64,000 nt of DNA from Aestuariibacter sp. (GCA_017794925.1 CP051238.1:1697960-1761959), one strand, 5' to 3'; positions 25,346 through 34,331 are shown, numbered from the stretch's first letter. The notes: a model not told the origin generated them from the sequence alone. A program made the numbers and translations.

Positions 25346-25555
25346 ATGTCTAAAGTAACTGGTACCGTTAAGTGGTTTAACGCAGAAAAAGGTTATGGCT
25401 TTTTAACGCAAGACGACGGCGGTAAAGACGTATTCGTACATTTCCGCGCAATCGTATCTGAAGGATACAAGACCCTTGCAGAAGGTCAAAAGGTTCAATT
25501 CGAAGTTGAACAAGGCCAAAAAGGTCTTCAAGCGGCTAACGTAACAGCCCTTTAA
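25346..25555 (+). CDS. Cold-shock protein of the CspA family
   Basis: A 69-residue single-stranded nucleic-acid-binding OB-fold protein. RNP1 is KGYGFLT and RNP2 is VFVHF; the N-terminus [18 protein letters not shown] and the end LQAANVTAL are typical. CspA-type proteins act as RNA chaperones in cold or general growth. It is monocistronic with a long leader and a terminator 10 bases after the stop. Which paralog (CspA, C, D or E type) cannot be decided from sequence alone. Confidence 0.96.
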   Translation: MSKVTGTVKWFNAEKGYGFLTQDDGGKDVFVHFRAIVSEGYKTLAEGQKVQFEVEQGQKGLQAANVTAL

Positions 25556-25565
25556 TGATTTTACG

Positions 25566-25586
25566 GCTCCCGGCTTCGTCGGGAGC
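25566..25586 (+). terminator. Terminator of the cold-shock gene
   Basis: A 7-bp stem GCTCCCG/CGGGAGC with loop GCTTCGT, followed by the T-rich TCGTTTATCTTCTT. Confidence 0.8.
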
Positions 25587-25700
25587 TCGTTTATCTTCTT
25601 AAGCCTTATTCCAGGCTCCTATTTTTACACGTATTACTGCTTGGCAGTGGTAGGTGCAGTATAATGATACCCATCACTCAGGCCCTTGTTGAGAGATTGT

Positions 25701-26303
25701 ATGTATCGACTTCTCGTTTGTTCCCTGTTTTTCATCTCTACACTCACGTTCGCTCAGTCGAAAAACGCAACTGATCAAATTGTTACTATTGCCGACAAGT
25801 CCTTTCTACAGCGCGACTTTAAACAACCCGTTGAAGCTTATAAGCAGGAAGACGAGCTAAGCAGCCTGCGACAGGACATTTTTAAATTTAATCAGGTACA
25901 CGAATTTATATTACGGGCTCTGGTTGAAGATTATGCCAAGCAGAATGACATTAAACCTGATGCCGCTCATATTGACGGTTTTCAGAAAGCCTATGCCAGT
26001 GCGGGGATGTCAGATGAGAAATTACAATCACTTGCTCGCTTTAATGCATTGAGGTTTGCTGCAGATAAGGCAATTTATCAGCAGTTTGGCGGCAGAGTGG
26101 TTTTTGATCAGGCACACCCAACCATGCCAATCGAAGCTTACGCTAAATTACTCATGGCGTATAAAAAAACGGGGCGGTTGGTCTTTCAGGAAGAAAAATA
26201 TGAAATGACCTTCTGGCAAAGTTTAGAGCGACCGGACGCCCTGGTCATTCCTGCCGAAGACGTTAATTTTAGCGCGCCATGGTGGATGAGTGTCGCGCGC
26301 TGA
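25701..26303 (+). CDS. Secreted protein of unknown function
   Basis: A protein of about 200 residues, not recognised. It begins with a signal peptide (MYRLLVCSLFFISTLTFAQ). The ATG at 25701 is preferred over the upstream in-frame TTG codons because it gives this signal directly and follows GAGAG. The mature part is helical and charged, without cysteines, repeats or a known motif (IVTIADKSFLQRDFK near the start, LVFQEEKYEMTFWQSLERPDA near the end). The N-terminal part and length vaguely recall periplasmic SurA/PpiC N-terminal helices, but no isomerase domain is present. It stands alone, ending 11 bases from the convergent cysteine synthase gene. Confidence 0.7.
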   Translation: MYRLLVCSLFFISTLTFAQSKNATDQIVTIADKSFLQRDFKQPVEAYKQEDELSSLRQDIFKFNQVHEFILRALVEDYAKQNDIKPDAAHIDGFQKAYASAGMSDEKLQSLARFNALRFAADKAIYQQFGGRVVFDQAHPTMPIEAYAKLLMAYKKTGRLVFQEEKYEMTFWQSLERPDALVIPAEDVNFSAPWWMSVAR

Positions 26304-26314
26304 TTACAGTGTAA

Positions 26315-27304
26315 CTACACGGCTAAATCTGTATCAGGTAAGTTAAATAAAGGCGTTGAAAAATAGCGTTCGGCGCCGTCTGCTGCAATAGCCACTATGT
26401 TTTTACCCTGATATGCAGGCAGTTTTGCGAGTGAGAGTGCAACGGCAAGTGTTGCACCACTTGAAATACCAACAGCAATCCCTTCTTTACAGGCTGCACG
26501 TCGAGCCATATCAAGTGCAGCATCATCACTGACTTTTATCACCTTATCGATTACCTGTTTATCCAGCAGGGGCGGTACGATCCCTGGGTGCACTCCCGGA
26601 ATGCCATGTGCGCCACTTTTTCCTTCTGTTAACAACGGACAGTTGCTTGGTTCGGCAATAACAATCTCAATACGGCGGTTTTGTTGTTTTAAGAACCGAC
26701 CGACGCCGGTTGCTGTGCCACCGGTACCCATACATGCAACGAGTACGTCAACATTTTCCCCCATGTCCTGCCATATTTCACGAGCGGTACTGCGTGCATG
26801 TTCAGCGGCGTTCACAGGATTGGCAAACTGATCCATGGAAACTGCACCTTCAATAGTCAGTAGTAATGTATTGGCAACTTTCATTGCGCCCGGCATGCCT
26901 TCATGTTCTGGGGTTAAAATCAGATTTGCGCCGTAAAAGCGAATGAGTTTCTGACGTTCCTGCGACATATGTTCTGGCATCACAATGGTTACCGGAACCT
27001 GATGAATTGCACCCAGCCAGGCACACGCAACACCGCTGTTGCCCGATGTTGCCTCGATGACGTTTATATTATTGTGGTTCTGGGTATTTAAGATATGTTC
27101 GAACATCGCTTTTGCCGCACGGTCTTTAATTGAGCCGGCAGGATTAAAATACTCGAGTTTGGCAAATACCTGTCCCAAAACCTTTTCTTCTTTACCAAGG
27201 CGATTTAACTGCAGCATGGGCGTATTACCAATTGATTCGGTAATAGATTGCAACACGCGTTGACGCGGCGCAACGCGTTGTGGGAAGGAAAGCGTATTAT
27301 TCAT
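26315..27304 (-). CDS. PLP-dependent cysteine synthase family protein
   Basis: A protein of about 329 residues of the O-acetylserine sulfhydrylase fold. PLP Lys60 is in NPAGSIKDRAA. The substrate loop is VIEATSGNSGVACAW, the phosphate-binding loop is ACMGTGGTATGVGRFLK, and GISSGATLAVAL closes the site. It makes cysteine from O-acetylserine and sulfide or thiosulfate; the length and loop spacing resemble CysM more than CysK, but this is not decisive. The start at 27304 is chosen because the ATG gives a normal N-terminus; a longer form begins at 27334. It is divergent from an Lrp-type regulator 119 bases away, which may control it. Confidence 0.88.
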   Translation of the reverse strand: MNNTLSFPQRVAPRQRVLQSITESIGNTPMLQLNRLGKEEKVLGQVFAKLEYFNPAGSIKDRAAKAMFEHILNTQNHNNINVIEATSGNSGVACAWLGAIHQVPVTIVMPEHMSQERQKLIRFYGANLILTPEHEGMPGAMKVANTLLLTIEGAVSMDQFANPVNAAEHARSTAREIWQDMGENVDVLVACMGTGGTATGVGRFLKQQNRRIEIVIAEPSNCPLLTEGKSGAHGIPGVHPGIVPPLLDKQVIDKVIKVSDDAALDMARRAACKEGIAVGISSGATLAVALSLAKLPAYQGKNIVAIAADGAERYFSTPLFNLPDTDLAV

Positions 27305-27423
27305 GCTGTGGACTTTGGCAATTAAACATAACACCAGTATCGCAATATCCCACGAAATTAATTGCTAACAAACACGGATAATGTCAGTATTTTTAAAATT
27401 AAATTCTATTAAGTTACAGTAAA

Positions 27424-27897
27424 GTGAAAAATATTACTCTGGATTCGGTTGATAAAGAGATTTTAAGTCTACTTCAGGCTGATTCGGATATAGCAATACA
27501 GGATATTGCGGAAAAAGTCGGCTTAACCGCCACCCCCTGTTGGCGACGTATTCAGCGTTTGCAAGAGCAAGGGCTTATTCAGCGACGAGTTGCGCTGTTA
27601 GACGCACAGGCACTTGGGCTCAATCTTACTGTTTTTGTGCAGGTAAAGGCTGCACGGCATGACGATAAATGGCTGGCTCAATTTGCAGAACATTGCAGTG
27701 CGTTTGAAGAGGTCGTTGAATTTTACCGAATGTCTGGTGAATACGACTATCTGCTAAAAGTGATGGTGGCAGATATGCAGCGCTTTGATCATTTTTATAA
27801 ACGCTTGATCAAAGGAATTAACCTGGGAGATGTGACGTCTAGCTTTGCTATGGAACAAATCAAATACACTACGTCTTTGCCTCTCAACCAAATGTAA
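27424..27897 (+). CDS. Lrp/AsnC family transcriptional regulator
   Basis: A 157-residue regulator starting with GTG. An N-terminal HTH (about 8-50: LDSVDKEILSLLQADSDIAIQDIAEKVGLTATPCWRRIQRL, shortened; note the Cys in the recognition helix, common in this branch) is followed by an AsnC/RAM ligand-binding domain (VFVQVKAARHD, GEYDYLLKVMVADMQRFDHF). Lrp-type proteins sense amino acids and act as local or global regulators. It lies back-to-back with the cysteine synthase gene, a layout that suggests control of that gene. It is followed 31 bases later by an acyl-CoA dehydrogenase gene. Confidence 0.9.
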   Translation: MKNITLDSVDKEILSLLQADSDIAIQDIAEKVGLTATPCWRRIQRLQEQGLIQRRVALLDAQALGLNLTVFVQVKAARHDDKWLAQFAEHCSAFEEVVEFYRMSGEYDYLLKVMVADMQRFDHFYKRLIKGINLGDVTSSFAMEQIKYTTSLPLNQM

Positions 27898-27928
27898 CGC
27901 ATAAAACAAATGAAATCAGGAGACACCT

Positions 27929-29107
27929 ATGGCCGCTAATCCCTACTGGCAGGACTTACTCATGCTCGACAAACAACTTTCTGATGAAGAGCGTATGTTG
28001 CGGGACACTGCCCATCAGTTTTGCCAGGAGACACTGCAACCTGGCATTTTACAGGCTAACAGAGAGGGTAAGTTTGACCCGGCTATCATGCGCCAGTTTG
28101 GCGAAATGGGCATGTTGGGCTCAACCATTGATGGTTATGGGTGTGCCGGGTTGAGTTATATAGGTTACGGACTGATTGCAAGGGAAGTCGAGCGGGTAGA
28201 CAGTGGCTACCGCAGTGCCATGAGTGTGCAGTCTTCACTGGTGATGCATCCTATCAATAAGTTTGGTAGCGAAGCACAAAAGCAGAAGTTTTTACCGGGG
28301 CTGGCGACCGGTGAGTTGATTGGTTGTTTTGGGTTAACCGAACCGGACGCCGGGTCTGATCCCGCTGGGATGAAAACCCGTGCGGTAAAAGTGGAAGGCG
28401 GTTATAAGCTCACTGGCAGTAAAATGTGGATCACTAACTCGCCGCTGGCCGACGTGATGGTGGTCTGGGCGAAAAATACTGATATGGATAACGCCATTTG
28501 CGGCTTCCTGTTGGAGCGGGGAATGGCAGGCTTAAGCACGCCAGAAATCCATGGAAAGTTGTCCCTTAAGGCTTCGATCACCGGCGAAATTGTGATGGAC
28601 AACGTGTTTGTGCCAGAAGAGAACATGTTGCCCGGTGTGTCTGGTTTGAAAGGCCCGTTTAGTTGTTTGAATATGGCGCGTTACGGGATTGCCTGGGGTG
28701 CAATGGGGGCCGCTGAGTTCTGCTGGCATGCAGCAAGACAATACGGATTAGAGCGCACGCAGTTTGGCAAACCGCTGGCCCAGACTCAGCTATTTCAAAC
28801 CAAGTTGGCTGACATGCAAACTGAGATTACACTGGGGCTGCAAGCGGCTTACCGGGTAGGGCAGTTAATTGATAGTGGCGACTATGACCCTGCTATGATT
28901 TCGTTAATTAAACGCAATAACTGTGGTAAAGCGCTGGATATTGCGCGTAAGTCACGCGATATGCATGGCGGAAATGGTATCGCTGACGAATTTCATATTA
29001 TGCGCCATATGATCAACCTTGAAACGGTGAACACCTATGAAGGAACGTACGATATTCATGGGTTAATTCTTGGACGTGCACAAACGGGCCTACAAGCCTT
29101 TTTCTAA
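27929..29107 (+). CDS. gcdH: Glutaryl-CoA dehydrogenase-type acyl-CoA dehydrogenase
   Basis: A 392-residue FAD enzyme. The ACAD signatures are [16 protein letters not shown] and [16 protein letters not shown]. The catalytic base is Glu371 in [18 protein letters not shown], matching glutaryl-CoA dehydrogenases, and Arg in [17 protein letters not shown] corresponds to the arginine that positions the glutaryl carboxylate. It oxidises and decarboxylates glutaryl-CoA to crotonyl-CoA in lysine and tryptophan breakdown. A consensus AGGAGAC site precedes the ATG. The neighbours are Lrp upstream and a VOC protein 19 bases downstream. No CoA-transferase is adjacent. Confidence 0.9.
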   Translation: MAANPYWQDLLMLDKQLSDEERMLRDTAHQFCQETLQPGILQANREGKFDPAIMRQFGEMGMLGSTIDGYGCAGLSYIGYGLIAREVERVDSGYRSAMSVQSSLVMHPINKFGSEAQKQKFLPGLATGELIGCFGLTEPDAGSDPAGMKTRAVKVEGGYKLTGSKMWITNSPLADVMVVWAKNTDMDNAICGFLLERGMAGLSTPEIHGKLSLKASITGEIVMDNVFVPEENMLPGVSGLKGPFSCLNMARYGIAWGAMGAAEFCWHAARQYGLERTQFGKPLAQTQLFQTKLADMQTEITLGLQAAYRVGQLIDSGDYDPAMISLIKRNNCGKALDIARKSRDMHGGNGIADEFHIMRHMINLETVNTYEGTYDIHGLILGRAQTGLQAFF

Positions 29108-29126
29108 AATCAAATTAGGACGGAAA

Positions 29127-29507
29127 ATGAACCTGAATCAGGTAACACTACCGGTAACCGATATGCCGGAAGCGGTGGCGTTTTACTTAAAGTTGGGATT
29201 TACTTTGATAGTCGATACTCCCCATTACGCACGTTTTGCCTGTCCTGAAGGTGACGCCACGTTTTCGTTGTCATTAAGCGAAGACTGTGGCGCGCAGCAG
29301 GCTGTGATCTATTTTGAGCATGAGCACCTCGATGAGTGGATAGAACAACTGCAAACCAAAGGCGTGGCGTTTGAGCAACTCCCCAAAACCGAGCGTTACC
29401 TGTGGCGCGAAGCCATTGTTCTCGACCCATCGGGGAACAAAATTAAACTGTATTGGGCTGGTGAGAACCGATTGAATCCGCCCTGGCGGGTTAATGTAAC
29501 TGAGTAG
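29127..29507 (+). CDS. VOC superfamily (glyoxalase/bleomycin resistance-like) protein
   Basis: A 126-residue single-subunit VOC protein with two beta-alpha-beta-beta-beta halves: LNQVTLPVTDMPEAVAFYLKLGF at the start (shortened) and VLDPSGNKIKLYWAGENR near the end. The ATG at 29127 follows AGGACGG; a longer in-frame reading begins inside gcdH and is rejected. It is co-transcribed with gcdH (19-base gap). The metal-binding triad of true glyoxalase I cannot be placed, so the reaction is unknown. A decayed partial copy of this gene's 3' part lies at 30801-30907. Confidence 0.85.
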   Translation: MNLNQVTLPVTDMPEAVAFYLKLGFTLIVDTPHYARFACPEGDATFSLSLSEDCGAQQAVIYFEHEHLDEWIEQLQTKGVAFEQLPKTERYLWREAIVLDPSGNKIKLYWAGENRLNPPWRVNVTE

Positions 29508-29633
29508 TGATGTGACTGGGACTGCATTTTTAAGGGTAATGGGCTTGGAACAGACAATAGATTGACTGCCTTATTTGTGAAGCAGCCAGTTAGTCTGAAG
29601 TGAAGATTACCGGCATTCACCAGAAATCATTAC

Positions 29634-30755
29634 TCAATCGAGATTAGCTTGTTCGACAAAAAAGCGCTGTACCTGATCTGCAATCGGTTGGTCGTAGTTA
29701 CTCAGCACAATAATGATGTAACCACTGTTGGGATATATTGATAACCATGAACTCATTCCGGCCGCACCACCATTGTGACCGTAAAAGAATGATTCTCCCT
29801 CACCAAAAACGCCAAACCCGTAGCCGTAGGCAGCCTGCCCCATAGCGACTTGTTTGCTCGTTGCTAAATCTAATGTTTGTCTACTTATTAACTTTTCATT
29901 TTTTAGGGCAACCGCAAACTTAAAAAGATCTCCTGTAGTGGAATATGCACCACCCGCCGCAGTTCCCCGCCAAGGGAGGGTATCTTTGTTGTCGACCCAT
30001 TTATCTTCTACGCGCATGTAACCTTTCGTTATATCTTTTGAAACTCGCTCTTCAGGTTCAAAGCCGGTTGCATTCATATCGAGCTTAATAAATAAGTTAT
30101 CCTTTAAGAATTCGTAGTAATCCTGACCCGAGACATTCTCGATTATTTTCCCAAGCAAAATAAAACCAAAGTTAGAGTATTGGAAAGTGTTTCCGGGCGG
30201 CATAGTGGCTTCCCTGTCCTCGTACAGCCTCACATAATCATCATGGCTTTTTAGTGAAAGCCTGTTTTGATCAAACGAAGGACCAAAAATATCACCTGTA
30301 CCACCAGTGTGAGATAAAAGGTGATGTACTGTCACAGATTCAGAGATCGATTTATTTTTGAAATGGGGAAGGTATGTACTTAAGGTCTCATCTAAATCGA
30401 CTTTTCCCTCTTCCACAAGCATCAGGATGCCTATTGAGGTGAACATCTTATTCAAAGAACCTACGCGAAACTGAGCATCGATATCTAAAGGCGTGTTCTC
30501 TGCTCTATCAAAATAACCGACGGCTTCATGTAACAATACTTCCTCATTTTGAGCTATTAGTATTGAACCTGAAAATTCATCATTGGTGTAAAGTGCTGAT
30601 ACATGTTGCTTGAGTGCATCTATGGCGTTCTTTGTGCTTGTTGTTGATGCTGTTTCGCACGCAATAAGACTAAACAACAGTGCCAGAATGACTGTGATTT
30701 TTATACATGTTTTAACCAACGTTAAAATCCTTTTTAAGTTAGTTGCAAAATGCAC
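29634..30755 (-). CDS. Serine beta-lactamase-like hydrolase, probable lipoprotein
   Basis: A class C beta-lactamase/esterase-like (PF00144) protein of up to 373 residues. SxxK is at Ser100-Lys103 (RVGSLNKMF), YSN sits in FQYSNFGFILLGK near 192, and HNGGAAG takes the KTG position. The N-terminus ends in a lipobox-like LFSLIAC. Two starts are possible: GTG at 30755, or TTG at 30719, which follows AAGGA by 8 bases and gives a compact lipoprotein signal. Members are mostly esterases or D-aminopeptidases, so antibiotic resistance should not be assumed. The gene looks more AT-rich than its neighbours by eye and lies between a VOC gene and a VOC remnant, suggesting acquired DNA. Confidence 0.85.
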   Translation of the reverse strand: MHFATNLKRILTLVKTCIKITVILALLFSLIACETASTTSTKNAIDALKQHVSALYTNDEFSGSILIAQNEEVLLHEAVGYFDRAENTPLDIDAQFRVGSLNKMFTSIGILMLVEEGKVDLDETLSTYLPHFKNKSISESVTVHHLLSHTGGTGDIFGPSFDQNRLSLKSHDDYVRLYEDREATMPPGNTFQYSNFGFILLGKIIENVSGQDYYEFLKDNLFIKLDMNATGFEPEERVSKDITKGYMRVEDKWVDNKDTLPWRGTAAGGAYSTTGDLFKFAVALKNEKLISRQTLDLATSKQVAMGQAAYGYGFGVFGEGESFFYGHNGGAAGMSSWLSIYPNSGYIIIVLSNYDQPIADQVQRFFVEQANLD

Positions 30756-30800
30756 TCTTCGTGCAGAAAGCTCAAGTTAGCAAATAAAACATATTCTTGA

Positions 30801-30907
30801 AACACCTGCAAAACATGGACTTTCATCCATTAGGCTTAAGTCCACCCCAAACCCAGCGTTACCTGTGGTGCGAAATCATTGTTCCTGGTCCATTCGGGAA
30901 CATCTAG
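30801..30907 (+). pseudogene. Decayed 3' fragment of a VOC gene
   Basis: Bases 30844-30901 align with 29381-29439 inside the intact VOC gene at about 48 of 59 positions with one gap. Translated, the fragment reads QRYLWCEIIVPGPFGNI then stop, against ERYLWREAIVLDPSGNKI in the intact gene. Weaker similarity extends back to about 30801 (AACACCTGCAAAACA against AACAACTGCAAACCA). No start or 5' half is present. It is a relic of a duplication or of a second, related VOC gene. Confidence 0.75.
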
Positions 30908-30998
30908 GGGTTATCCCCTATGTCAAAAAAATGTCATTCAGCAATCATATCCAGGTTGAAAAGCACTTTCTAATAACAAATAAATTCTGGAGAGATTA

Positions 30999-33080
30999 AT
31001 GAAATTAACACTGTTCAAGACGTCTTTGCTTACGATGGCATTAGGCGCCAGCGGTTTTGTGTATTCAGATGCCCTGGTAGGACCGAACCTGTCTAAAGCG
31101 CTCACTAATGGTGAGAGTTCTTATAAAGTCATTGTTACAGGTAGCGACAAAGCGGGCCTATCCGCATTAATGCAAGAAATGCATGTTCCGTACCTGGCAC
31201 TTCAAACCCTTCCCATGGTAGGGGCGACGCTTACAAAAGCACAAATAGAGGCGCTAACAACGAACCCTGATGTAAAAAGTATTTATCAGGATGCTCCGCT
31301 TGAATATTACAATTTCACTTCCGGAGAGATTACGGGCGGGCACATTGTACACGACACGCTAGGCTTGACTGGAAATGGTATTACGGTAGCAGTGCTTGAC
31401 TCTGGTGTCGATGCTACGCATCCCGATTTGGCATTGGGTGACACTACCGTTGAGAACGTCAAAATTATTGGCGACTTAGATTTGCTCGGCGGTGTTAACG
31501 TGTTTTTAGAGGGGGTGCCGAACAGCGACACTTCGTCTGGTCATGGTACACACGTGGCGGGAACGGTAGCAGGAACCGGTGAAGCTTCGAAAGACGACGC
31601 TCGTCGTGCACGTGCTGAAGATGGTATTGCTCCTGAAGCAAGTCTTGTCGGGTTAGGTGCTGGTGAAGGCTTGTCGATTCTCTATGGCTTGTTAGGTTTT
31701 GATTATGCTATAGCAAACAAAGATCGTTTAAGCATAGACATCATAACGAATAGTTGGGGAGGCGGTGATGGCGCGAATTTTGACCCTAATAACCCCATTA
31801 ACGTTGCGTCATATGAAGCTTATCGCAAGGGGATGGTAGTCAGTTTTGCTGCTTCAAATTCAGGGCCTGATGAAAATACACTTAATCAATATGCTATTGC
31901 ACCATGGGTCATTAATGTGGCTGCAGGAACGAGTGAAAAGCTACTTGCAGATTTTTCAAGTCGTGGTGTTGCCGATGTTGAATACAAGCAACCTGATATT
32001 ACTGCACCCGGTCAGAATATAACTTCGACACGGGCTCCAAACACTGCGATTGGGGCCATGGGGCCAGTACTGGACGTCAACAACCCTTCATATGCTTTTT
32101 ACTACCATACGATTAGTGGTACATCTATGGCGACCCCGTTCATTGCTGGTGTAGCCGCACTAATGCTACAAGCAAATCCTGACTTATCGCCGGATCAAAT
32201 TGAATCAATCATGATGGAAACGGCTGAAACGATGCCAGATTACCTGCCTCATGAAGTCGGGGCGGGTTACATTGATGTGCCTGCTGCTATCAAGCTGGCT
32301 ATGGAAACTGAGGGGAGCATGCGTGAATTCATGGATGGCGATACGTTGTGGTCTAGCAAAGGCAAATGGGCAACCATAGACAATAACGATGAAAAACTGA
32401 TTTATGGGGGCGCTTGGCGCGACCTCGCTGTGACAGATGCGTACGAAGGCTCAATTGAAATCGGTACATCAACGTCGTCATCAGTAAGTTCCAATGTAAA
32501 TGGAGATCGCGTCCGATTTACTTTGGTAACGCGTAGAAAAAGTCCTGGAACCGTGGAGTTTTATGTAGATGATAAGCTGGTCGACCAGAAAGTTATTCAT
32601 GTACCAGGTAGTGATAAGTTTAACCCTGGATTTGTTTCCGTAACCCTGGACGATTTGGGGGAGGGCGCTCACAATGTGACGCTGGTAATACGGTCACGAA
32701 ATGTGGGATTAGACCGTATTGAGGCAGATGGAACTTTCCTTGCGGGCGACACGGTATTTACAACTCGAAATCAATCTGATTTAGGTTTAATGGGTCCCTC
32801 AGTTGAAAATATTGAAGTTCAAAACATTCCGCTTGAAATTAGGGAAGGCGACATAAAAATTGAGTCAACATTGTCATGGGATTCTGTTTCGGATTTGGAT
32901 TTCTACCTGGTAGATCCGAATGGTGATGAAGTCGCATCAAGCGCCTCTTTAGCAAACCCGGAAGTGCTGGCTTATGAGCCCGCGTTGGTAGGTACTTACC
33001 AACTTCGAGTAACGGGCTTTATCAGTGTTGCAACACCATTTTCCATAGAGACAAAGGTGACATCAGCAACGAATAACTAA
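30999..33080 (+). CDS. Secreted subtilisin-family serine peptidase
   Basis: A 693-residue exported S8 peptidase. A signal peptide ends near residue 24, and an I9-like propeptide spans ~40-105 (SYKVIVTGSDKAGLSALMQE...VKSIYQDAPLEYY). The catalytic triad is Asp134 (VAVLDSGVD), His182 (SGHGTHVAGTVAG) and Ser376 (SGTSMATPFIAGVAALML), with the oxyanion Asn in FAASNSGPDE. The C-terminal ~200 residues hold a beta-rich region and a PPC-like domain (LSWDSVSDLDFYLVDPNGDEV...GTYQLRVTGF), usually removed on secretion. A GGAGAG site precedes the ATG. It is monocistronic, and its terminator is shared with the convergent MipA gene. Confidence 0.93.
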   Translation: MKLTLFKTSLLTMALGASGFVYSDALVGPNLSKALTNGESSYKVIVTGSDKAGLSALMQEMHVPYLALQTLPMVGATLTKAQIEALTTNPDVKSIYQDAPLEYYNFTSGEITGGHIVHDTLGLTGNGITVAVLDSGVDATHPDLALGDTTVENVKIIGDLDLLGGVNVFLEGVPNSDTSSGHGTHVAGTVAGTGEASKDDARRARAEDGIAPEASLVGLGAGEGLSILYGLLGFDYAIANKDRLSIDIITNSWGGGDGANFDPNNPINVASYEAYRKGMVVSFAASNSGPDENTLNQYAIAPWVINVAAGTSEKLLADFSSRGVADVEYKQPDITAPGQNITSTRAPNTAIGAMGPVLDVNNPSYAFYYHTISGTSMATPFIAGVAALMLQANPDLSPDQIESIMMETAETMPDYLPHEVGAGYIDVPAAIKLAMETEGSMREFMDGDTLWSSKGKWATIDNNDEKLIYGGAWRDLAVTDAYEGSIEIGTSTSSSVSSNVNGDRVRFTLVTRRKSPGTVEFYVDDKLVDQKVIHVPGSDKFNPGFVSVTLDDLGEGAHNVTLVIRSRNVGLDRIEADGTFLAGDTVFTTRNQSDLGLMGPSVENIEVQNIPLEIREGDIKIESTLSWDSVSDLDFYLVDPNGDEVASSASLANPEVLAYEPALVGTYQLRVTGFISVATPFSIETKVTSATNN

Positions 33081-33111
33081 ACGTTTCGCTGAGTATAAAT
33101 AAGCAAAAAAG

Positions 33112-33142
33112 AAGCCCCATAGTATTTTGAATTATGGGGCTT
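33112..33142. terminator. Bidirectional terminator between subtilase and MipA genes
   Basis: A 10-bp stem AAGCCCCATA/TATGGGGCTT with an 11-base loop. It has TTTT on the plus side and a six-T run on the minus side, so it can serve both convergent genes. Confidence 0.85.
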
Positions 33143-33211
33143 TTATGTTTCAAACTTAAATGACAAGTTGCTTCCTCGAGGAGTGGTCTTGCTATCAACT
33201 ATTCAGAGAGG

Positions 33212-34039
33212 TTAGAACAAGTAAATAAACCCAATTCCTACCTCAGCTTCATAATCGCTGCGGGCGATAGGGCTTTTCCGCACATCACTACTGTAGTATT
33301 CAAACAAGGCTTCACCATAAATTTGCCAGTTCTCCCTGACGTTGTAACGGAAACTGTAATCTACGCCAATAGAACGCAAGCCGCCGCTTAGTGAAATAGT
33401 ATCAAGTCCTGATGCAGCCGATTGCGCATTGTTTATACCAAACCCTTTGTTGGCGTATTCGCTGTCGTGGAATACTGCAACCAGGTTAATTTCAGAGCCG
33501 GAGCCGTCAGTTTGATCGCCGAAACGGCGGCCAATGCCAAATAAACCCAGATTACCGTCACCGCCAGTGACTAACCGCCCCACTAACCAATATCGCCAAT
33601 CTGTGCTGAATGCCCGACGGACCTGAAATACTGCTTCAAAGCCTTCTTCCTGACTACCTAATCCGTCCAGATAGCCCTCGTCAGAATCGCTTTCCTCGCG
33701 GCCCTCTTCGAAGCCTAATAATGCTTCAAAAAGCCAGACGTCATCACGACGTCCACGCCAGCCAAAGGCTTCACCGGCGAAGTAAAATATATTGTCACCG
33801 CTACGCCATTGCACGGCCCCGGCAGGTTGAATTTCAAAGCCAAATTCATCAGAACCCTCGTAGGCGGTCTCGTATTCCACACCGAGCCCCAGGCCAACTG
33901 CCCAGCCATCTTCGCCTTTAGTAAAGTCGTCCAGTGAGGGCAGTGGAACCAAAGCAGTATCCGTGTTCTGAGCAATCGCTGGGTATGAGGCGAGCAAACC
34001 TGCACAAATTAACAGTGCTCTGGCAATGTGATGTTTCAT
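33212..34039 (-). CDS. MipA/OmpV family outer-membrane protein
   Basis: A protein of about 275 residues with a signal peptide (MKHHIARALLICAGLLASYPAIAQ) and beta-strand-rich repeats ending in aromatic residues (GLGLGVEYETAYEG, YWLVGRLVTGGDGNLGLFGIG, DYEAEVGIGFIYLF), with the C-terminal Phe of outer-membrane barrels. MipA (scaffold for MltA/PBP1B) and OmpV (porin-like) share this fold; the exact role is open. The ATG at 34039, nine bases after GGAAG, is chosen over an in-frame TTG at 34054. The upstream region contains CCTATAGGTG (34083-34092), identical to part of the repeat array at 35301-35381. Confidence 0.85.
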   Translation of the reverse strand: MKHHIARALLICAGLLASYPAIAQNTDTALVPLPSLDDFTKGEDGWAVGLGLGVEYETAYEGSDEFGFEIQPAGAVQWRSGDNIFYFAGEAFGWRGRRDDVWLFEALLGFEEGREESDSDEGYLDGLGSQEEGFEAVFQVRRAFSTDWRYWLVGRLVTGGDGNLGLFGIGRRFGDQTDGSGSEINLVAVFHDSEYANKGFGINNAQSAASGLDTISLSGGLRSIGVDYSFRYNVRENWQIYGEALFEYYSSDVRKSPIARSDYEAEVGIGFIYLF

Positions 34040-34148
34040 GATGGCAACTTCCAAAGGGAGGTATGTAAAGTGTAGTTAAATTCCTATAGGTGGGTATACG
34101 GAAGTGAATGCTGATAAGTTCAGCATTCAACGGATTGATTTTTGATGT

Positions 34149-34331
34149 TTACAGGACAAATTTTTTCCATTGTTGCTCCAGCACACTAAACATTAAAATG
34201 CAGATGCTTATCGCTAAAAGGGTCGAGTTGTCTATATCAAGCAGAGTGATAATCACCAATCCACAGGCAACTGAAAATAGAATACTGCTTGCTATATTCT
34301 TAAACGATCTGGATTGTCGTGTATTCTTCAA
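34149..34331 (-). CDS. Possible small two-helix membrane protein
   Basis: A 60-residue reading frame starting with TTG and preceded by AGGAAG at a suitable distance. The N-terminus is basic and polar (KNTRQSRSFKN), followed by two hydrophobic stretches (about 14-30 and 36-50: SSILFSVACGLVIITLL and LLAISICILMFSVL) and a basic end (QQWKKFVL). The composition fits a real small membrane protein rather than chance, but I recognise no family. It lies alone in the 500-base gap between the MipA and XRE genes. The remainder of that gap (34332-34470) shows nothing else. Confidence 0.45.
   Translation of the reverse strand: MKNTRQSRSFKNIASSILFSVACGLVIITLLDIDNSTLLAISICILMFSVLEQQWKKFVL

Noticed and set aside
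29634..30755. Antibiotic-resistance beta-lactamase
   Set aside because: The motifs fit the broad PF00144 esterase/peptidase family; nothing specific to AmpC-type resistance enzymes is seen.
30905..30920. TAGGGG-TTAT-CCCCTA hairpin as a terminator
   Set aside because: The T-run would lie on the wrong side: AAAAAA follows on the plus strand. It may be an operator, but nothing supports a specific role.
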